A DNA stretch of 64,000 nucleotides. Origin: Methanolobus sp. GTDB taxonomy: Archaea; Halobacteriota; Methanosarcinia; Methanosarcinales; Methanosarcinaceae. Below are positions 54,870-64,000 of this stretch, piece by piece (position 1 is the stretch's first letter; every line of letters starts with the position of its first letter). The stretch covers positions 52,774 through 116,773 of the forward strand of contig JARVGJ010000005.1 in the NCBI GenBank assembly GCA_029762595.1, written 5' to 3'. Position numbers and translations under genes: made by a program. The notes under the pieces were generated by a model that did no database searches, had not been told where the DNA came from, and worked only from the letters and a program-made list of their open reading frames with translations.

Positions 54870-55706
54870 ATGAAAGTCATTTGTGTTGCAGGTTATAAGA
54901 ATTCAGGCAAGACAACCCTGGTTACCCGTCTTGTTAAAGCGCTTTCCATAAAAGGCTCTGTTGGTACGGTTAAACAGATGCTGCACCATCGTTTCGATTC
55001 GGAGGACACCGACACCGGGAGGCACTTTGATGCAGGGGCTAATGTGGTTGCTGCCATCACAGACAGCGAACTTGTCACAATAAAAAGGAAACCTACCCTT
55101 GAGGATGCCCTTGATGTACTTGCAGACAGCGGTGTAGAGTTTGCCATTGTCGAGGGAGCAAAGAGCAGCTGCCTTCCCAAGATATTCCTCGGTGAGGTAG
55201 ATGATTCCGATAAGGTCCAAAACATCATTTTAAGCCTGCCTGTAAGGTCTGACTGGGACATCGATGCCCTGGCAGAGCTTATACTTGAGCAGCCCGAATG
55301 GGTGACTCTCAATTCTCTTATCAGAAAGGTCCGTTCAAATCCTGATATACGTCTCTCGGGTGGTATAGCGACATTTACAGGGATAGTCCGGCGTGTAAGC
55401 GGGAATGTGGAGACAACTGCTATAGACTTTGAAAAATACGAAGGTGTTGCGGACATGGCCATTGAAAGGATATGTAAGCAACTCCGGGAAAAGGATGATA
55501 TCATAGACGTGCTCATCCATCACAGGAGCGGTCTTATAAAATCAGGGGAGGACATTGTCTACATAGTGGTTGCAGCAGCTCACCGCAAGGAGCTCTTTGA
55601 AACCCTGGTGGAGGCTCTTGAACTGCTCAAGGAAGAAGTGCCAATATGGAAAAAAGAATACACAATAGATGGTGATTTCTGGGTACACGACAGACCAGTG
55701 CAATGA
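54870..55706 (+). CDS. MobB-MoaE fusion (molybdopterin cofactor synthesis)
   Basis: 278 residues. The N-terminal half is MobB-like, a P-loop GTPase-fold protein (GYKNSGKTTLVTRLV, Walker A at 8-17). The C-terminal half (about 145-278) is MoaE, the large subunit of molybdopterin synthase, with RSNPDIRLSGGIATFTGIVR, HHRSGLIKSGEDIVYIVVAAAHR and VPIWKKEY, including the catalytic Lys of the WKKE motif. The fusion joins two steps of Mo/W pterin cofactor synthesis, needed by formylmethanofuran dehydrogenase. MoaD is not adjacent. The start ATG 54870 is near-leaderless behind a TATATCATAGG-like region. Confidence 0.92.
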   Translation: MKVICVAGYKNSGKTTLVTRLVKALSIKGSVGTVKQMLHHRFDSEDTDTGRHFDAGANVVAAITDSELVTIKRKPTLEDALDVLADSGVEFAIVEGAKSSCLPKIFLGEVDDSDKVQNIILSLPVRSDWDIDALAELILEQPEWVTLNSLIRKVRSNPDIRLSGGIATFTGIVRRVSGNVETTAIDFEKYEGVADMAIERICKQLREKDDIIDVLIHHRSGLIKSGEDIVYIVVAAAHRKELFETLVEALELLKEEVPIWKKEYTIDGDFWVHDRPVQ

Positions 55707-55759
55707 CCGGATAGCCTGGTATTCTCCGGTATGATCTGCGCTTTCTCCGGAGCTTTTTT

Positions 55760-56170
55760 CTATCGGTTCTTAAGTCCCATGCGCTCATCGATCTCTTCTG
55801 CGATGATCTCAAGTTCTTGGAATATGCGCTCAGAGTCCTTCTTCATCTCCAGGACTGCAGCCTTAAGGCTTCCTCCCCGAAGGTGTAGTGCACGCTTCTG
55901 CCTGTATATCAGGCCTGAACTGATGAGATTCCTTATATGGTGGTTAACCCTTGAAAGATTCACGTCCAGGTTCTCTGCAATTCCATCCGATGATATTTTA
56001 TCCTCTTTTGTGGAAAGTTGTTCCAGCAGGTCAAGAACTATCTGTGTGGCAATATTCTCTGTGTCTCTTCCGGAGGACAGCCCGAAACTGTTGCAGAACC
56101 AGCGGACATCCTCTTCCAGTTTTTTCTCCCTGGGTTTTTCCAGGTTTACCAGGATTATCTGCTGTGGCAT
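55760..56170 (-). CDS. Winged-helix transcriptional regulator, divergent from groES
   Basis: 136 residues. The central part is a winged helix-turn-helix of the ArsR-like type (ISSDGIAENLDVNLSRVNHHIRNLISSGLIY is residues 58-88), with a basic N-terminal extension and a C-terminal helix (KDSERIFQELEIIAEEIDERM) suited to dimerisation. It is divergent from groES-groEL with a 172-bp gap that carries two facing TATA boxes and a palindrome between them. This makes it a good candidate for a heat-shock regulator acting on itself and on groESL. It is convergent with the MobB-MoaE gene. Confidence 0.85.
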   Translation of the reverse strand: MPQQIILVNLEKPREKKLEEDVRWFCNSFGLSSGRDTENIATQIVLDLLEQLSTKEDKISSDGIAENLDVNLSRVNHHIRNLISSGLIYRQKRALHLRGGSLKAAVLEMKKDSERIFQELEIIAEEIDERMGLKNR

Positions 56171-56193
56171 AGGATTACTTTATTGTACTGGAT

Positions 56194-56204
56194 GTATATA
56201 AATC
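56194..56204 (-). promoter_or_regulatory. TATA box of the winged-helix regulator
   Basis: Minus-strand GATTTATATAC, 24-34 bp before the ATG at 56170, so the mRNA is expected to be almost leaderless. It lies 12 bp from the TTATCGA palindrome. Confidence 0.55.
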
Positions 56205-56215
56205 TTATTAGTATT

Positions 56216-56236
56216 TTATCGATATCATTTCGATAA
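56216..56236. promoter_or_regulatory. Palindrome between regulator and groES promoters (candidate heat-shock operator)
   Basis: TTATCGA-TATCATT-TCGATAA, a perfect 7-bp inverted repeat with a 7-bp spacer. It is placed between the two opposite TATA boxes (56194-56204 and 56267-56277), where a dimeric winged-helix repressor could control both genes. Confidence 0.65.
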
Positions 56237-56266
56237 TGCAAAGATAAATATGATTTTATGCAATAA

Positions 56267-56277
56267 TTTTATATATC
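56267..56277 (+). promoter_or_regulatory. TATA box of groES-groEL
   Basis: TTTTATATATC, 66-76 bp before the groES ATG, gives a transcription start near 56300 and a leader of about 43 nt. The leader contains a perfect hairpin GACCGG-GATCTT-CCGGTC (56303-56320). Confidence 0.55.
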
Positions 56278-56342
56278 AGCTCGACTATATCATTGCTCAA
56301 TTGACCGGGATCTTCCGGTCATGTCATTGGAGGAAATCGACG

Positions 56343-56618
56343 ATGATAATCAGACCAATCGGTGAAAGAGTATTGATCAAATCTATCAAAAAGGCGGAAG
56401 TAACAGAAAGCGGGATATACATCCCGGATTCCGCACAGGAAGAGAAAAAAGAAGGCTTAGTTGTTGCTGTTGGTACCTTTGAAGATGGAAAGGAACTTCC
56501 GTTAAAAGAAGGCGACCACGTGCTCTATGGCGGATACAAGAGTGATGAGATCGATGTGGACGGGGAGTTGCACATGTTCATCGATTTTAAGGATGTATTA
56601 GCAGTCATTGAAAAATAA
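56343..56618 (+). CDS. groES: Co-chaperonin GroES
   Basis: 91-residue 10-kDa lid of GroEL, with IIRPIGERVLIKSIKKAEV, the mobile-loop ESGIYIP and DVLAVIEK. The ATG at 56343 follows SD GGAGG (56329-56333); the longer frame back to 56250 has no support. The bacterial-type GroES/GroEL pair exists in Methanosarcinaceae beside the thermosome, most likely acquired from bacteria. groEL follows 18 bp later. Confidence 0.96.
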   Translation: MIIRPIGERVLIKSIKKAEVTESGIYIPDSAQEEKKEGLVVAVGTFEDGKELPLKEGDHVLYGGYKSDEIDVDGELHMFIDFKDVLAVIEK

Positions 56619-58244
<1,626 letters not shown>

Positions 58245-58248
58245 TCGC

Positions 58249-58267
58249 TTTTTTTCATTTATTTTTT
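58249..58267 (+). terminator. U-tract terminator after groEL
   Basis: TTTTTTTCATTTATTTTTT begins 5 bp after the TGA. Two runs of U (7 and 6) match archaeal intrinsic termination signals. Confidence 0.65.
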
Positions 58268-58457
58268 CACAAAATACATGCAAAGGCTGAAGTGAAAACA
58301 GGAGGTCTTCCGGAAAAAGCTGTGATTTAAGGAGGATAAACGGTAGAATAAAACACTGATGAAATGATGGATTTTAAATCAATAAAGAAAAGAAGGGCGA
58401 ATAAAAATTATCTGAGTATCAATATCTGAATGTCCATAAGCTAAAAGGAGTGATGGT

Positions 58458-58919
58458 ATGAGATTTGGTTTGACAAAAGTGACACCAGCAAGAGGGGGAC
58501 TGTGGAATCCTATGGATGAGATAGTGCAGATGCAGGATATGCTGAACAATATGTTCAAGGAAAGGGGCGTAGCAGAACGTTGGTCTGAATCCGGAATACT
58601 GGCGCCACTTGTGGATGTTAAGGACGAAGGTTCTGCTATCCTGGTAACCACAGACCTTCCAGAAGTTGAGAAAGGTGACGTTGACATCGATGTCAGCGAC
58701 AACATGCTGACAATATCAGCACAGCGCAGCGCCAGCACAGAGGAAAAGGAAGAGGGTTACCTGCGCAGGGAGAGGACCTACAGTTCATTCTCAAGGACTG
58801 TTACCCTTCCAGAAGCAGTCACAAGTGATGGTGCAAAAGCTAAACTTGAAAATGGTGTGCTTACAGTAACACTGCCAAAGATGCAGATAGAAGAAAAGAA
58901 GAAGATACTCATCGAATAA
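58458..58919 (+). CDS. hsp20: Small heat-shock protein (Hsp20/alpha-crystallin)
   Basis: 153 residues. N-terminal arm RGGLWNPMDEIVQMQDMLNNMF, then the alpha-crystallin domain (about 45-145) with LVTTDLPEVEKGDVDIDVSDNMLTI and the conserved ALENGVLTVTLPK-like LENGVLTVTLPK near the end, and an I-x-I-type tail (KKILIE). Prevents aggregation of stressed proteins. Placed between groEL and clpB, which share the stress role. SD AAAAGGAGTGATG precedes the ATG. It is 213 bp after groEL and has its own promoter. Confidence 0.96.
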   Translation: MRFGLTKVTPARGGLWNPMDEIVQMQDMLNNMFKERGVAERWSESGILAPLVDVKDEGSAILVTTDLPEVEKGDVDIDVSDNMLTISAQRSASTEEKEEGYLRRERTYSSFSRTVTLPEAVTSDGAKAKLENGVLTVTLPKMQIEEKKKILIE

Positions 58920-59067
58920 ATAAGTTCGATGTCATTGGGACCTAAGTATCAGTGAATTTTCATCAGGGGTGCATGTGCCCAATGAAAAAAACAATTCCAT
59001 GCATCCCTTTTATCTTTCAGGCGGATAATTCATTTAAATACGTTTCAGGGATTTATTCAATGTAGTG

Positions 59068-59109
59068 CAATGGAATGTTTTCTGTTTAGTTCAATGGAAT
59101 GTGTTCTGT
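59068..59109 (+). promoter_or_regulatory. Two 18-bp direct repeats upstream of clpB
   Basis: CAATGGAATGTTTTCTGT (59068-59085) and CAATGGAATGTGTTCTGT (59092-59109) differ at one base and start 24 bp apart. They lie about 50-90 bp upstream of the clpB TATA and are not found before groES. Candidate binding sites for a clpB regulator. Confidence 0.65.
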
Positions 59110-59127
59110 GAATACACATATCAAAAG

Positions 59128-59153
59128 TAACTTAAGTGAATCACTCAAAGTTA
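59128..59153 (+). promoter_or_regulatory. Near-perfect palindrome before the clpB TATA
   Basis: TAACTTAAGTGAATCACTC with AAAGTTA completing it: an 11-bp perfect core AGTGAATCACT (59135-59145) flanked by TAACTT and AAGTTA arms. It abuts the TATA-like ACTTATAAAG (59155-59164), so it could be an operator or an extended BRE. Confidence 0.6.
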
Positions 59154-59226
59154 AACTTATAAAGCAAATAACCCAATGTTAAAAATGCGGGATAATGTGG
59201 GATAAAATGTCCCGGGGAGTATAATT

Positions 59227-61902
59227 ATGGATCTTAGTCGTTTCACGCAAAAAGCCCAGGAAGCTGTCCAGGGCTCAGGTACTATTGCTGCCAGGTACAG
59301 GAACCAGCAGATAGATTGTGAACATCTGTTACTTGCAATGCTTGAGCAAAGTGGCGGTCTTGTAACAACATTATTGCAGAATATGGAAGTCCCTGTGGAC
59401 CGTGTAAGGCAGAAGGTGGAGTCATACCTTGCAAACCTGCCTCAGGTATCGGGTCCTGGTGGGGAGCAGGTGTATATGACCCAGACAATGCGCCGTATAC
59501 TTGATGCCTCCGTACAGGAAGCCGGGAAAATGAAAGATGAATACATCAGTGTTGAACATCTTTTGATAGCGATGGTGGCGGAACGGGACAGTAATTGTAA
59601 CAAAATCCTGGCAGGGGAAGGTGTGACACGTGAGCGGCTTCTTGAAGCCATTAAACAGGTAAGGGGGAACAGGAGAATTACTTCAGAGAATCCGGAAGAT
59701 ACGATGGAGCCACTTAAGAAGTACGGCATAGATTTCACAGAGCTTGCGGCCCAGGGAAAGCTTGATCCTGTGATCGGCAGGGATCAGGAGATACGACACA
59801 GCATAGAGATCCTTTCCAGGAGGCGGAAGAACAACCCTGTGCTCATTGGCGAGGCGGGTGTCGGTAAGACCGCCATTGTAGAGGCACTTGCACAGCGTAT
59901 TGCTAAAAAAGATGTACCCGATGCCATGAAGGAGAAGCGCATCATTGCTCTTGACATGGGCTCTCTTATAGCAGGTGCCAAGTTCAGGGGTGAGTTCGAG
60001 GAAAGGCTAAAGGCAGTTCTCAAGGAAGTTGCCGAATCGGAAGGCCAGATTATTCTCTTCATCGATGAGATACACACCATCGTAGGTGCAGGTGCTACAG
60101 AAGGTGCCATGGATGCAGGCAACCTGCTCAAACCAATGCTTGCCCGTGGTGAACTGCACTGTATCGGTGCCACTACTGTGGATGAGTATCGCAAGTACAT
60201 AGAGAAGGACGCCGCACTTGAGCGCAGGTTTTTGCCTGTACTTGTAGAGCAACCGACGGTGGAGGATACCATTTCCATATTGCGTGGGCTCAAGGAGAAG
60301 TATGAGGTGCACCACGGTGTACGTCTGAAGGACTCGGCGCTTGTTGCGGCTGCTGTAATGAGCAACCGCTATATTGCAGACCGTTTCCTTCCTGACAAGG
60401 CCATCGATCTTGTGGACGAGGCGGCTGCAAAGAAAAGGACCGCTATAGACAGCAAGCCGGCGGAGCTGGACGAGGCCGACCGCAAGATCATGCAGCTTGA
60501 GATAGAACGTGAGGCTTTGAAGAAAGAGAAGGATGAAGCTTCAAAGGAACGCCTTGAGGCCCTTGAAAAGGAACTTGCTGACATCCGGGCCGAATCCGAT
60601 GCCATGAGGGCCAGGTGGAATCGCGAGAAGGAGGCCATTGCAAAGCTCAATGCGTTGAAGCAGGAGATAGAGGAGACAAAGATCCAGTATGAACTTGCAG
60701 AGAATGAGAATAATCTTGAACTTGCCTCCCGGCTGAAATACGGGACCCTTACACCACTGGAGCATCAATATAAGGAAGAGGAGACGAAGTTACAGGGTAT
60801 GCAGGGGGAGATGCTCCTTAACGAGGAGGTCGGTGAAGAGGATATTGCAGAGGTTGTGAGCCAGTGGACTCACATACCTGTGACAAGGCTCATAGAAGGC
60901 CAGCGTGACAAACTGGTTCATTTCGAGGACAACCTGCACCAGCGTATAATTGGCCAGGAAGAGGCTGTCAGGGCAGTGGCTGATGCTGTGATACGTAACT
61001 ATGCCGGCATAAAGGACCCCAAAAGGCCTATTGGGAGTTTCATATTCCTTGGTCCTACGGGTGTTGGTAAGACCGAGCTTGTAAAGGCGCTTGCAGCCGA
61101 GCTTTTCGATGATGAGAACAATATGGTGCGCATTGACATGTCAGAGTACATGGAAAAGCATACCGTTGCAAGGATGATCGGAGCACCACCAGGCTATGTG
61201 GGTCATGAGGAAGGAGGCCAGCTCACCGAGGCAGTTCGCAGGAGGCCGTACACCGTTGTGCTTTTTGATGAGATAGAAAAGGCACATCCTGATGTTTTCA
61301 ACATCATGCTACAGATACTCGATGACGGCAGGCTGACCGATTCAAAGGGCAGGACAGTTGATTTCAAGAACACCTTGATAATCATGACCTCCAACATATT
61401 CGGAGGAGATCTTACAGAACTATTGAAGTCAGGTGAGGAGATTTCCCGCCCGGAGCAGGGACTTCCGGACCAGGGGAAAAAGGATGCTAAGATCGTGGAC
61501 TATACGACTCTCCAGATGCGTGCAATGACAGATCTTGGCAAGTATTTCAGGCCCGAGTTCCTCAACCGTATCGATGAGATAGCCATCTTCCATGCACTGA
61601 AACCCCGGGAACTTGTGAGGATCGTTGACATCAAGGTGGCAGACCTTGCTGAAAGGCTCAGGGACAAGCGTATTACCCTTGAGATGACCGATGCTGCAAA
61701 GGCATATCTGGCAAAGGCCGGATACAGCGAGACCTTTGGTGCAAGACCACTGAAACGGGTCATACAGAACGAGGTCGAGACAAGGATAGCCAAGCTTATA
61801 GTTGCAGGTGAGGTGCCCGAAGGCTCAGTTGTAAATGTGGATAGCGATGAAAAGGGTCTCCTTGTAGATGTCAGGTCTGCAATCCCTTACAATGCTGAAT
61901 AA
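59227..61902 (+). CDS. clpB: ATP-dependent disaggregase ClpB
   Basis: 891 residues, Hsp100 disaggregase. Clp N domain (1-150, two repeats), AAA1 with Walker [12 protein letters not shown] (about 205-215) and a Walker B region DEIHTI, the M-domain coiled coil (about 405-530, [19 protein letters not shown]) that contacts Hsp70, AAA2 with [10 protein letters not shown] (about 606-615), and a C-terminal D2-small domain. Length fits ClpB, not ClpA. Works with DnaK/GrpE/DnaJ, not encoded here. A leading promoter with repeats and a palindrome precedes it; SD GGGGAGTAT. A strong hairpin follows the stop. Confidence 0.97.
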   Translation: MDLSRFTQKAQEAVQGSGTIAARYRNQQIDCEHLLLAMLEQSGGLVTTLLQNMEVPVDRVRQKVESYLANLPQVSGPGGEQVYMTQTMRRILDASVQEAGKMKDEYISVEHLLIAMVAERDSNCNKILAGEGVTRERLLEAIKQVRGNRRITSENPEDTMEPLKKYGIDFTELAAQGKLDPVIGRDQEIRHSIEILSRRRKNNPVLIGEAGVGKTAIVEALAQRIAKKDVPDAMKEKRIIALDMGSLIAGAKFRGEFEERLKAVLKEVAESEGQIILFIDEIHTIVGAGATEGAMDAGNLLKPMLARGELHCIGATTVDEYRKYIEKDAALERRFLPVLVEQPTVEDTISILRGLKEKYEVHHGVRLKDSALVAAAVMSNRYIADRFLPDKAIDLVDEAAAKKRTAIDSKPAELDEADRKIMQLEIEREALKKEKDEASKERLEALEKELADIRAESDAMRARWNREKEAIAKLNALKQEIEETKIQYELAENENNLELASRLKYGTLTPLEHQYKEEETKLQGMQGEMLLNEEVGEEDIAEVVSQWTHIPVTRLIEGQRDKLVHFEDNLHQRIIGQEEAVRAVADAVIRNYAGIKDPKRPIGSFIFLGPTGVGKTELVKALAAELFDDENNMVRIDMSEYMEKHTVARMIGAPPGYVGHEEGGQLTEAVRRRPYTVVLFDEIEKAHPDVFNIMLQILDDGRLTDSKGRTVDFKNTLIIMTSNIFGGDLTELLKSGEEISRPEQGLPDQGKKDAKIVDYTTLQMRAMTDLGKYFRPEFLNRIDEIAIFHALKPRELVRIVDIKVADLAERLRDKRITLEMTDAAKAYLAKAGYSETFGARPLKRVIQNEVETRIAKLIVAGEVPEGSVVNVDSDEKGLLVDVRSAIPYNAE

Positions 61903-61930
61903 GAGTGTCAAAAATAAATAAGCAGGTTTT

Positions 61931-61980
61931 AAAACAGGGAACCGTTTGCCAATAGCATTCGGTTCATTTTATCCTGTTTT
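61931..61980. terminator. Bidirectional terminator between clpB and the coiled-coil gene
   Basis: AAAACAGG (61931-61938) pairs with CCTGTTTT (61973-61980), and GAACCG (61939-61944) with CGGTTC (61960-61965), nesting in one stem-loop with a small bulge. The two genes are convergent, so the signal can end transcription from both sides. A U run follows on the plus strand (GTTTTTCTTT). Confidence 0.65.
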
Positions 61981-62016
61981 TCTTTCAGTTTTCAGTTGAT
62001 ATCTTGCTTATATCTT

Positions 62017-63660
62017 TTAATGCCCAAGTGCCATTCTTACAAGTACTATAAGACCCACGAAAAGGTTCAGTACCACAAGTCCTCCAACGATCATTGCACC
62101 GAGTTTCAGATACCTCGTATCAAAATCCAGTATTGAAAGTGCATTTTTTACTGAATCCATGGTCTCATTGGCTTTTTCAACAGTTCCTTTTGCTTCTTCT
62201 AGGGTCTCATTGACATTGTCAAGCAGAAGGTCTATACGAGGCTGTTCCTCGGTCCTCACATTCTTCAGCACACCATGAAGTTCATCCAGTGTCTTAGGTA
62301 CTATTCCCGGCTCTTCTACCCATTTGTTTGCCAGGAGTTCGTATTTCTTCTCAAGTTTCAGGGACTGCCTGAAATAGAATGCTTTCTGGGCTTTGAGCAG
62401 ATCATAATTTCTCTGATAGCCGTCAAATTTTGTGCTCAGGGATGCCGATATTTTTGCTCCGTACGGCTGCATTGCAGACATCTGATGACCCGGTGACTTG
62501 CTGACCGCAGTTGCAATTCTGGCTATGTTCTGTGTGGATATGATTGTAGCATCTGCTTTTGTACTGGTTCCGGAGGGGGTGGCAGTTGTAGGGCTTACAG
62601 ACGCTGCTTTCATGAAGGGCTGTGAGATCTCAGCTTCATTCACAGTCCTGTCCAGAATATCCTCATTAAATATATTTGCTTTATCTTCAATGCTGACCTT
62701 ATGTCCAATCCGGGTAATGACCTGCTTTTCATGAACCAGATCTGCAAAACCTGCCTTATCTTTTGTAATGTCTGTTAATTTCACAGCATCTGGTATCCCG
62801 GTTGCATTTATGACCTCATCAATTATGTTGCTGGCATAGATGCTCTCTTTTGGGACCTTGATCGAACCGGAAGCTATCTCAAACTTATTGACGGGGTGCG
62901 TCTTCATTATTTCTGACAATTGTGTTGTCACAGTGTCTTTTCTTGAAATGAGTCCTTTGTAGTAGATTTTGTCAGTCTGTATCATCTCAAGTTGATCTTT
63001 AATAGAAGGGCTGAGTTCTGTGACCGGAACTGCTATTTTTTTCTTTGTGACAAAGAGCTTCCTGACTTCTCTGAGGACCTCCTTGCTCACATCCAGGTTA
63101 TCATCCAGGGATGCAAGTATGTCCTCTATCATGGGCTGTTCAATAGTGTTTATTCGCTCAAGTACTTCCTTGGCATTGTATATGCCTGTGGTGAGTACAC
63201 CTGGTTCCTGGTAGAATATGTCATGTATCTCCTGATTCACAGCTGCAAGCTTTGACATGAGCTGGAATTTTTCCAGGACGTCTTCAAGGTCGTTAAGGAT
63301 GTCCCAGAAATCAAAGTCAAAATTATCTGTGTCACGGATGCCCTTTTCTTTAAGCTTGTTCTCAAGTCTTGTCTTCTCCTGTCTCAGGGCATCAAGTCTT
63401 GCTTTTTCCTCATCCCAGAGATCAGCTTCGCTTCTTGGTGTAAGCCTTTTAACGGTCAGTAGTTCTTCAGCTTCCTTCAATGTAGATCCAAGCTGCTCTC
63501 CCACAGCTTGTATTGTTGAACCGATTATTGCAACTGCCATTCCTACTTCTTCTGCAGCCTCTCCCGCTGATTCTGTCGCATTTCCTGCCTGGTAGATAGC
63601 TTTTCCGGCTGTATATAGGCCCCCTGTAGCAACACCAAGCACGATATCATACCATGCCAT
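62017..63660 (-). CDS. Coiled-coil protein with C-terminal transmembrane anchor, function unknown
   Basis: 547 residues with no recognised family. N-terminal amphipathic glycine/alanine-rich segment (1-60, TAGKAIYQAGNATESAGEAAEEVGMAV is described by position 17-43), then a charged coiled coil (about 65-130, EEKARLDALRQEKTRLENKL), a long helical middle, a low-complexity Ser/Thr/Ala stretch (about 345-375), a second heptad-rich part (about 470-515) and a hydrophobic helix (517-540) before a short LVRMALGH tail. The two similar half-sequences GVLTTGIYNAKEVLERINTIEQPMI and GIVPKTLDELHGVLKNVRTEEQPRI suggest an internal duplication. Tail-anchored with the bulk inside the cell, possibly shaping or spanning a membrane. 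Confidence 0.7.
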   Translation of the reverse strand: MAWYDIVLGVATGGLYTAGKAIYQAGNATESAGEAAEEVGMAVAIIGSTIQAVGEQLGSTLKEAEELLTVKRLTPRSEADLWDEEKARLDALRQEKTRLENKLKEKGIRDTDNFDFDFWDILNDLEDVLEKFQLMSKLAAVNQEIHDIFYQEPGVLTTGIYNAKEVLERINTIEQPMIEDILASLDDNLDVSKEVLREVRKLFVTKKKIAVPVTELSPSIKDQLEMIQTDKIYYKGLISRKDTVTTQLSEIMKTHPVNKFEIASGSIKVPKESIYASNIIDEVINATGIPDAVKLTDITKDKAGFADLVHEKQVITRIGHKVSIEDKANIFNEDILDRTVNEAEISQPFMKAASVSPTTATPSGTSTKADATIISTQNIARIATAVSKSPGHQMSAMQPYGAKISASLSTKFDGYQRNYDLLKAQKAFYFRQSLKLEKKYELLANKWVEEPGIVPKTLDELHGVLKNVRTEEQPRIDLLLDNVNETLEEAKGTVEKANETMDSVKNALSILDFDTRYLKLGAMIVGGLVVLNLFVGLIVLVRMALGH

Positions 63661-64000
63661 ATCTGTTCCTCCATTTATTTACTTCAGTCCTCCATCCGTA
63701 ACTTTCTCAAAGAGTGATACTGATCTCCATCTATGGCAATAATGCAATAATCATGCATTCAGCAATGCTCTGTTTCCCACTCCGGATAATGTAAAAGGAC
63801 TCCAATTAATTTTATAGATGACTTATAATATATAACTATCTAATATTTTGTATAAAATTAATTTCTCCATATTTTTCAGACAGTTCAGCATCATATATTC
63901 TATTTTATGGGTATGTAGAAATCCGGCTCTGTAGAAATCCTCATTTTGACAACAAGTATAACCTTGATATACCTGTCAAGGTTATGCACTAATATCTTTA
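63661..64000. other. AT-rich region with inverted repeats at the window end
   Basis: No supported gene. A perfect 13-bp inverted repeat AATTAATTTTATA (63804-63816) / TATAAAATTAATT (63851-63863) with a 34-bp spacer, and a perfect 9-bp ATAACCTTG / CAAGGTTAT (63958-63966, 63977-63985) with a 10-bp loop, are present. A pair of TGTAGAAATCC segments (63914, 63930) also recurs. The promoter of the coiled-coil gene must lie in 63661-63800. Confidence 0.5.

Overview
The window comes from the chromosome of a methanogenic archaeon of the Methanosarcinaceae (Methanolobus / Methanococcoides / Methanosarcina type). The evidence is archaeal information-processing genes (uS15, eL15, eL43, RpoP, exosome, proteasome, RNase P p30/Pop5, SepF, Hel308), two methanogenesis marker proteins (11 and 12), Methanosarcina-type proteins of unknown function (DUF1699, DUF2193), archaeal TATA boxes, and the mix of archaeal genes with bacterial-type chaperones (GroES/GroEL, ClpB, Hsp20) typical of this family. 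Many proteins are acidic, which suits a mildly halophilic species, but genus and species cannot be fixed from the sequence alone.

Layout. 1-1457 (+): 3' part of a ketopantoate reductase gene and a family-4 uracil-DNA glycosylase. 1520-13924 (-): hisS followed by four translationally coupled pilin-like membrane proteins, then rpsO, then a complete UDP-GlcNAc route (two GlmU-type enzymes, GlmS, GlmM), then a RecJ-like nuclease and KEOPS Pcc1. 14390-24900 (+): TrpB2, DUF2193, Hel308, HisD, DUF1699, and a tetrapyrrole group (SUMT, HemD, AhbC). 24903-26408 (-): a 33-residue membrane peptide and an oxidative-defence group (superoxide reductase, ferritin, DsrE-like). 26889-36166 (+): ValRS, PUA protein, SepF, ZPR1-type zinc finger, peroxiredoxin, ProRS, CobT-like, an intron-containing tRNA-Trp and a REC-PAS regulator. 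36486-44593 (+): the archaeal exosome/proteasome/ribosome superoperon, 14 genes from eL15 to prefoldin beta. 44654-48956 (+): DHH phosphoesterase, PaaK-like ligase with an ACT protein, a small conserved protein and marker 12. 49006-51502 (-): IorA-like TPP enzyme and marker 11. 51.5-54.0 kb: a small accessory island with a PEF-CTERM remnant, an AAA/DUF4143 ATPase with phased operators and flanking repeats, and an orphan HicB flanked by another repeat pair, followed by RadC. 54870-61902: MobB-MoaE fusion, a winged-helix regulator divergent from groES-groEL, hsp20 and clpB. 62017-63660 (-): a coiled-coil, membrane-anchored protein of unknown function.

How it fits together. Most of the window is conserved housekeeping DNA with tight overlaps (ATGA, TAATG) and SD-guided starts, several of them TTG or GTG. 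Less ordinary items are the hisS-coupled pilin-like operon, the C/D guide RNA inside the tRNA-Trp intron (its two guides fall exactly on C34 and C39 by the D+5 rule), the acidic nonapeptide repeat tail on Rrp41, three palindromes spaced exactly 32 bp apart before the AAA ATPase gene, two repeat-flanked single-gene cassettes, and symmetric candidate operators in the heat-shock promoters.
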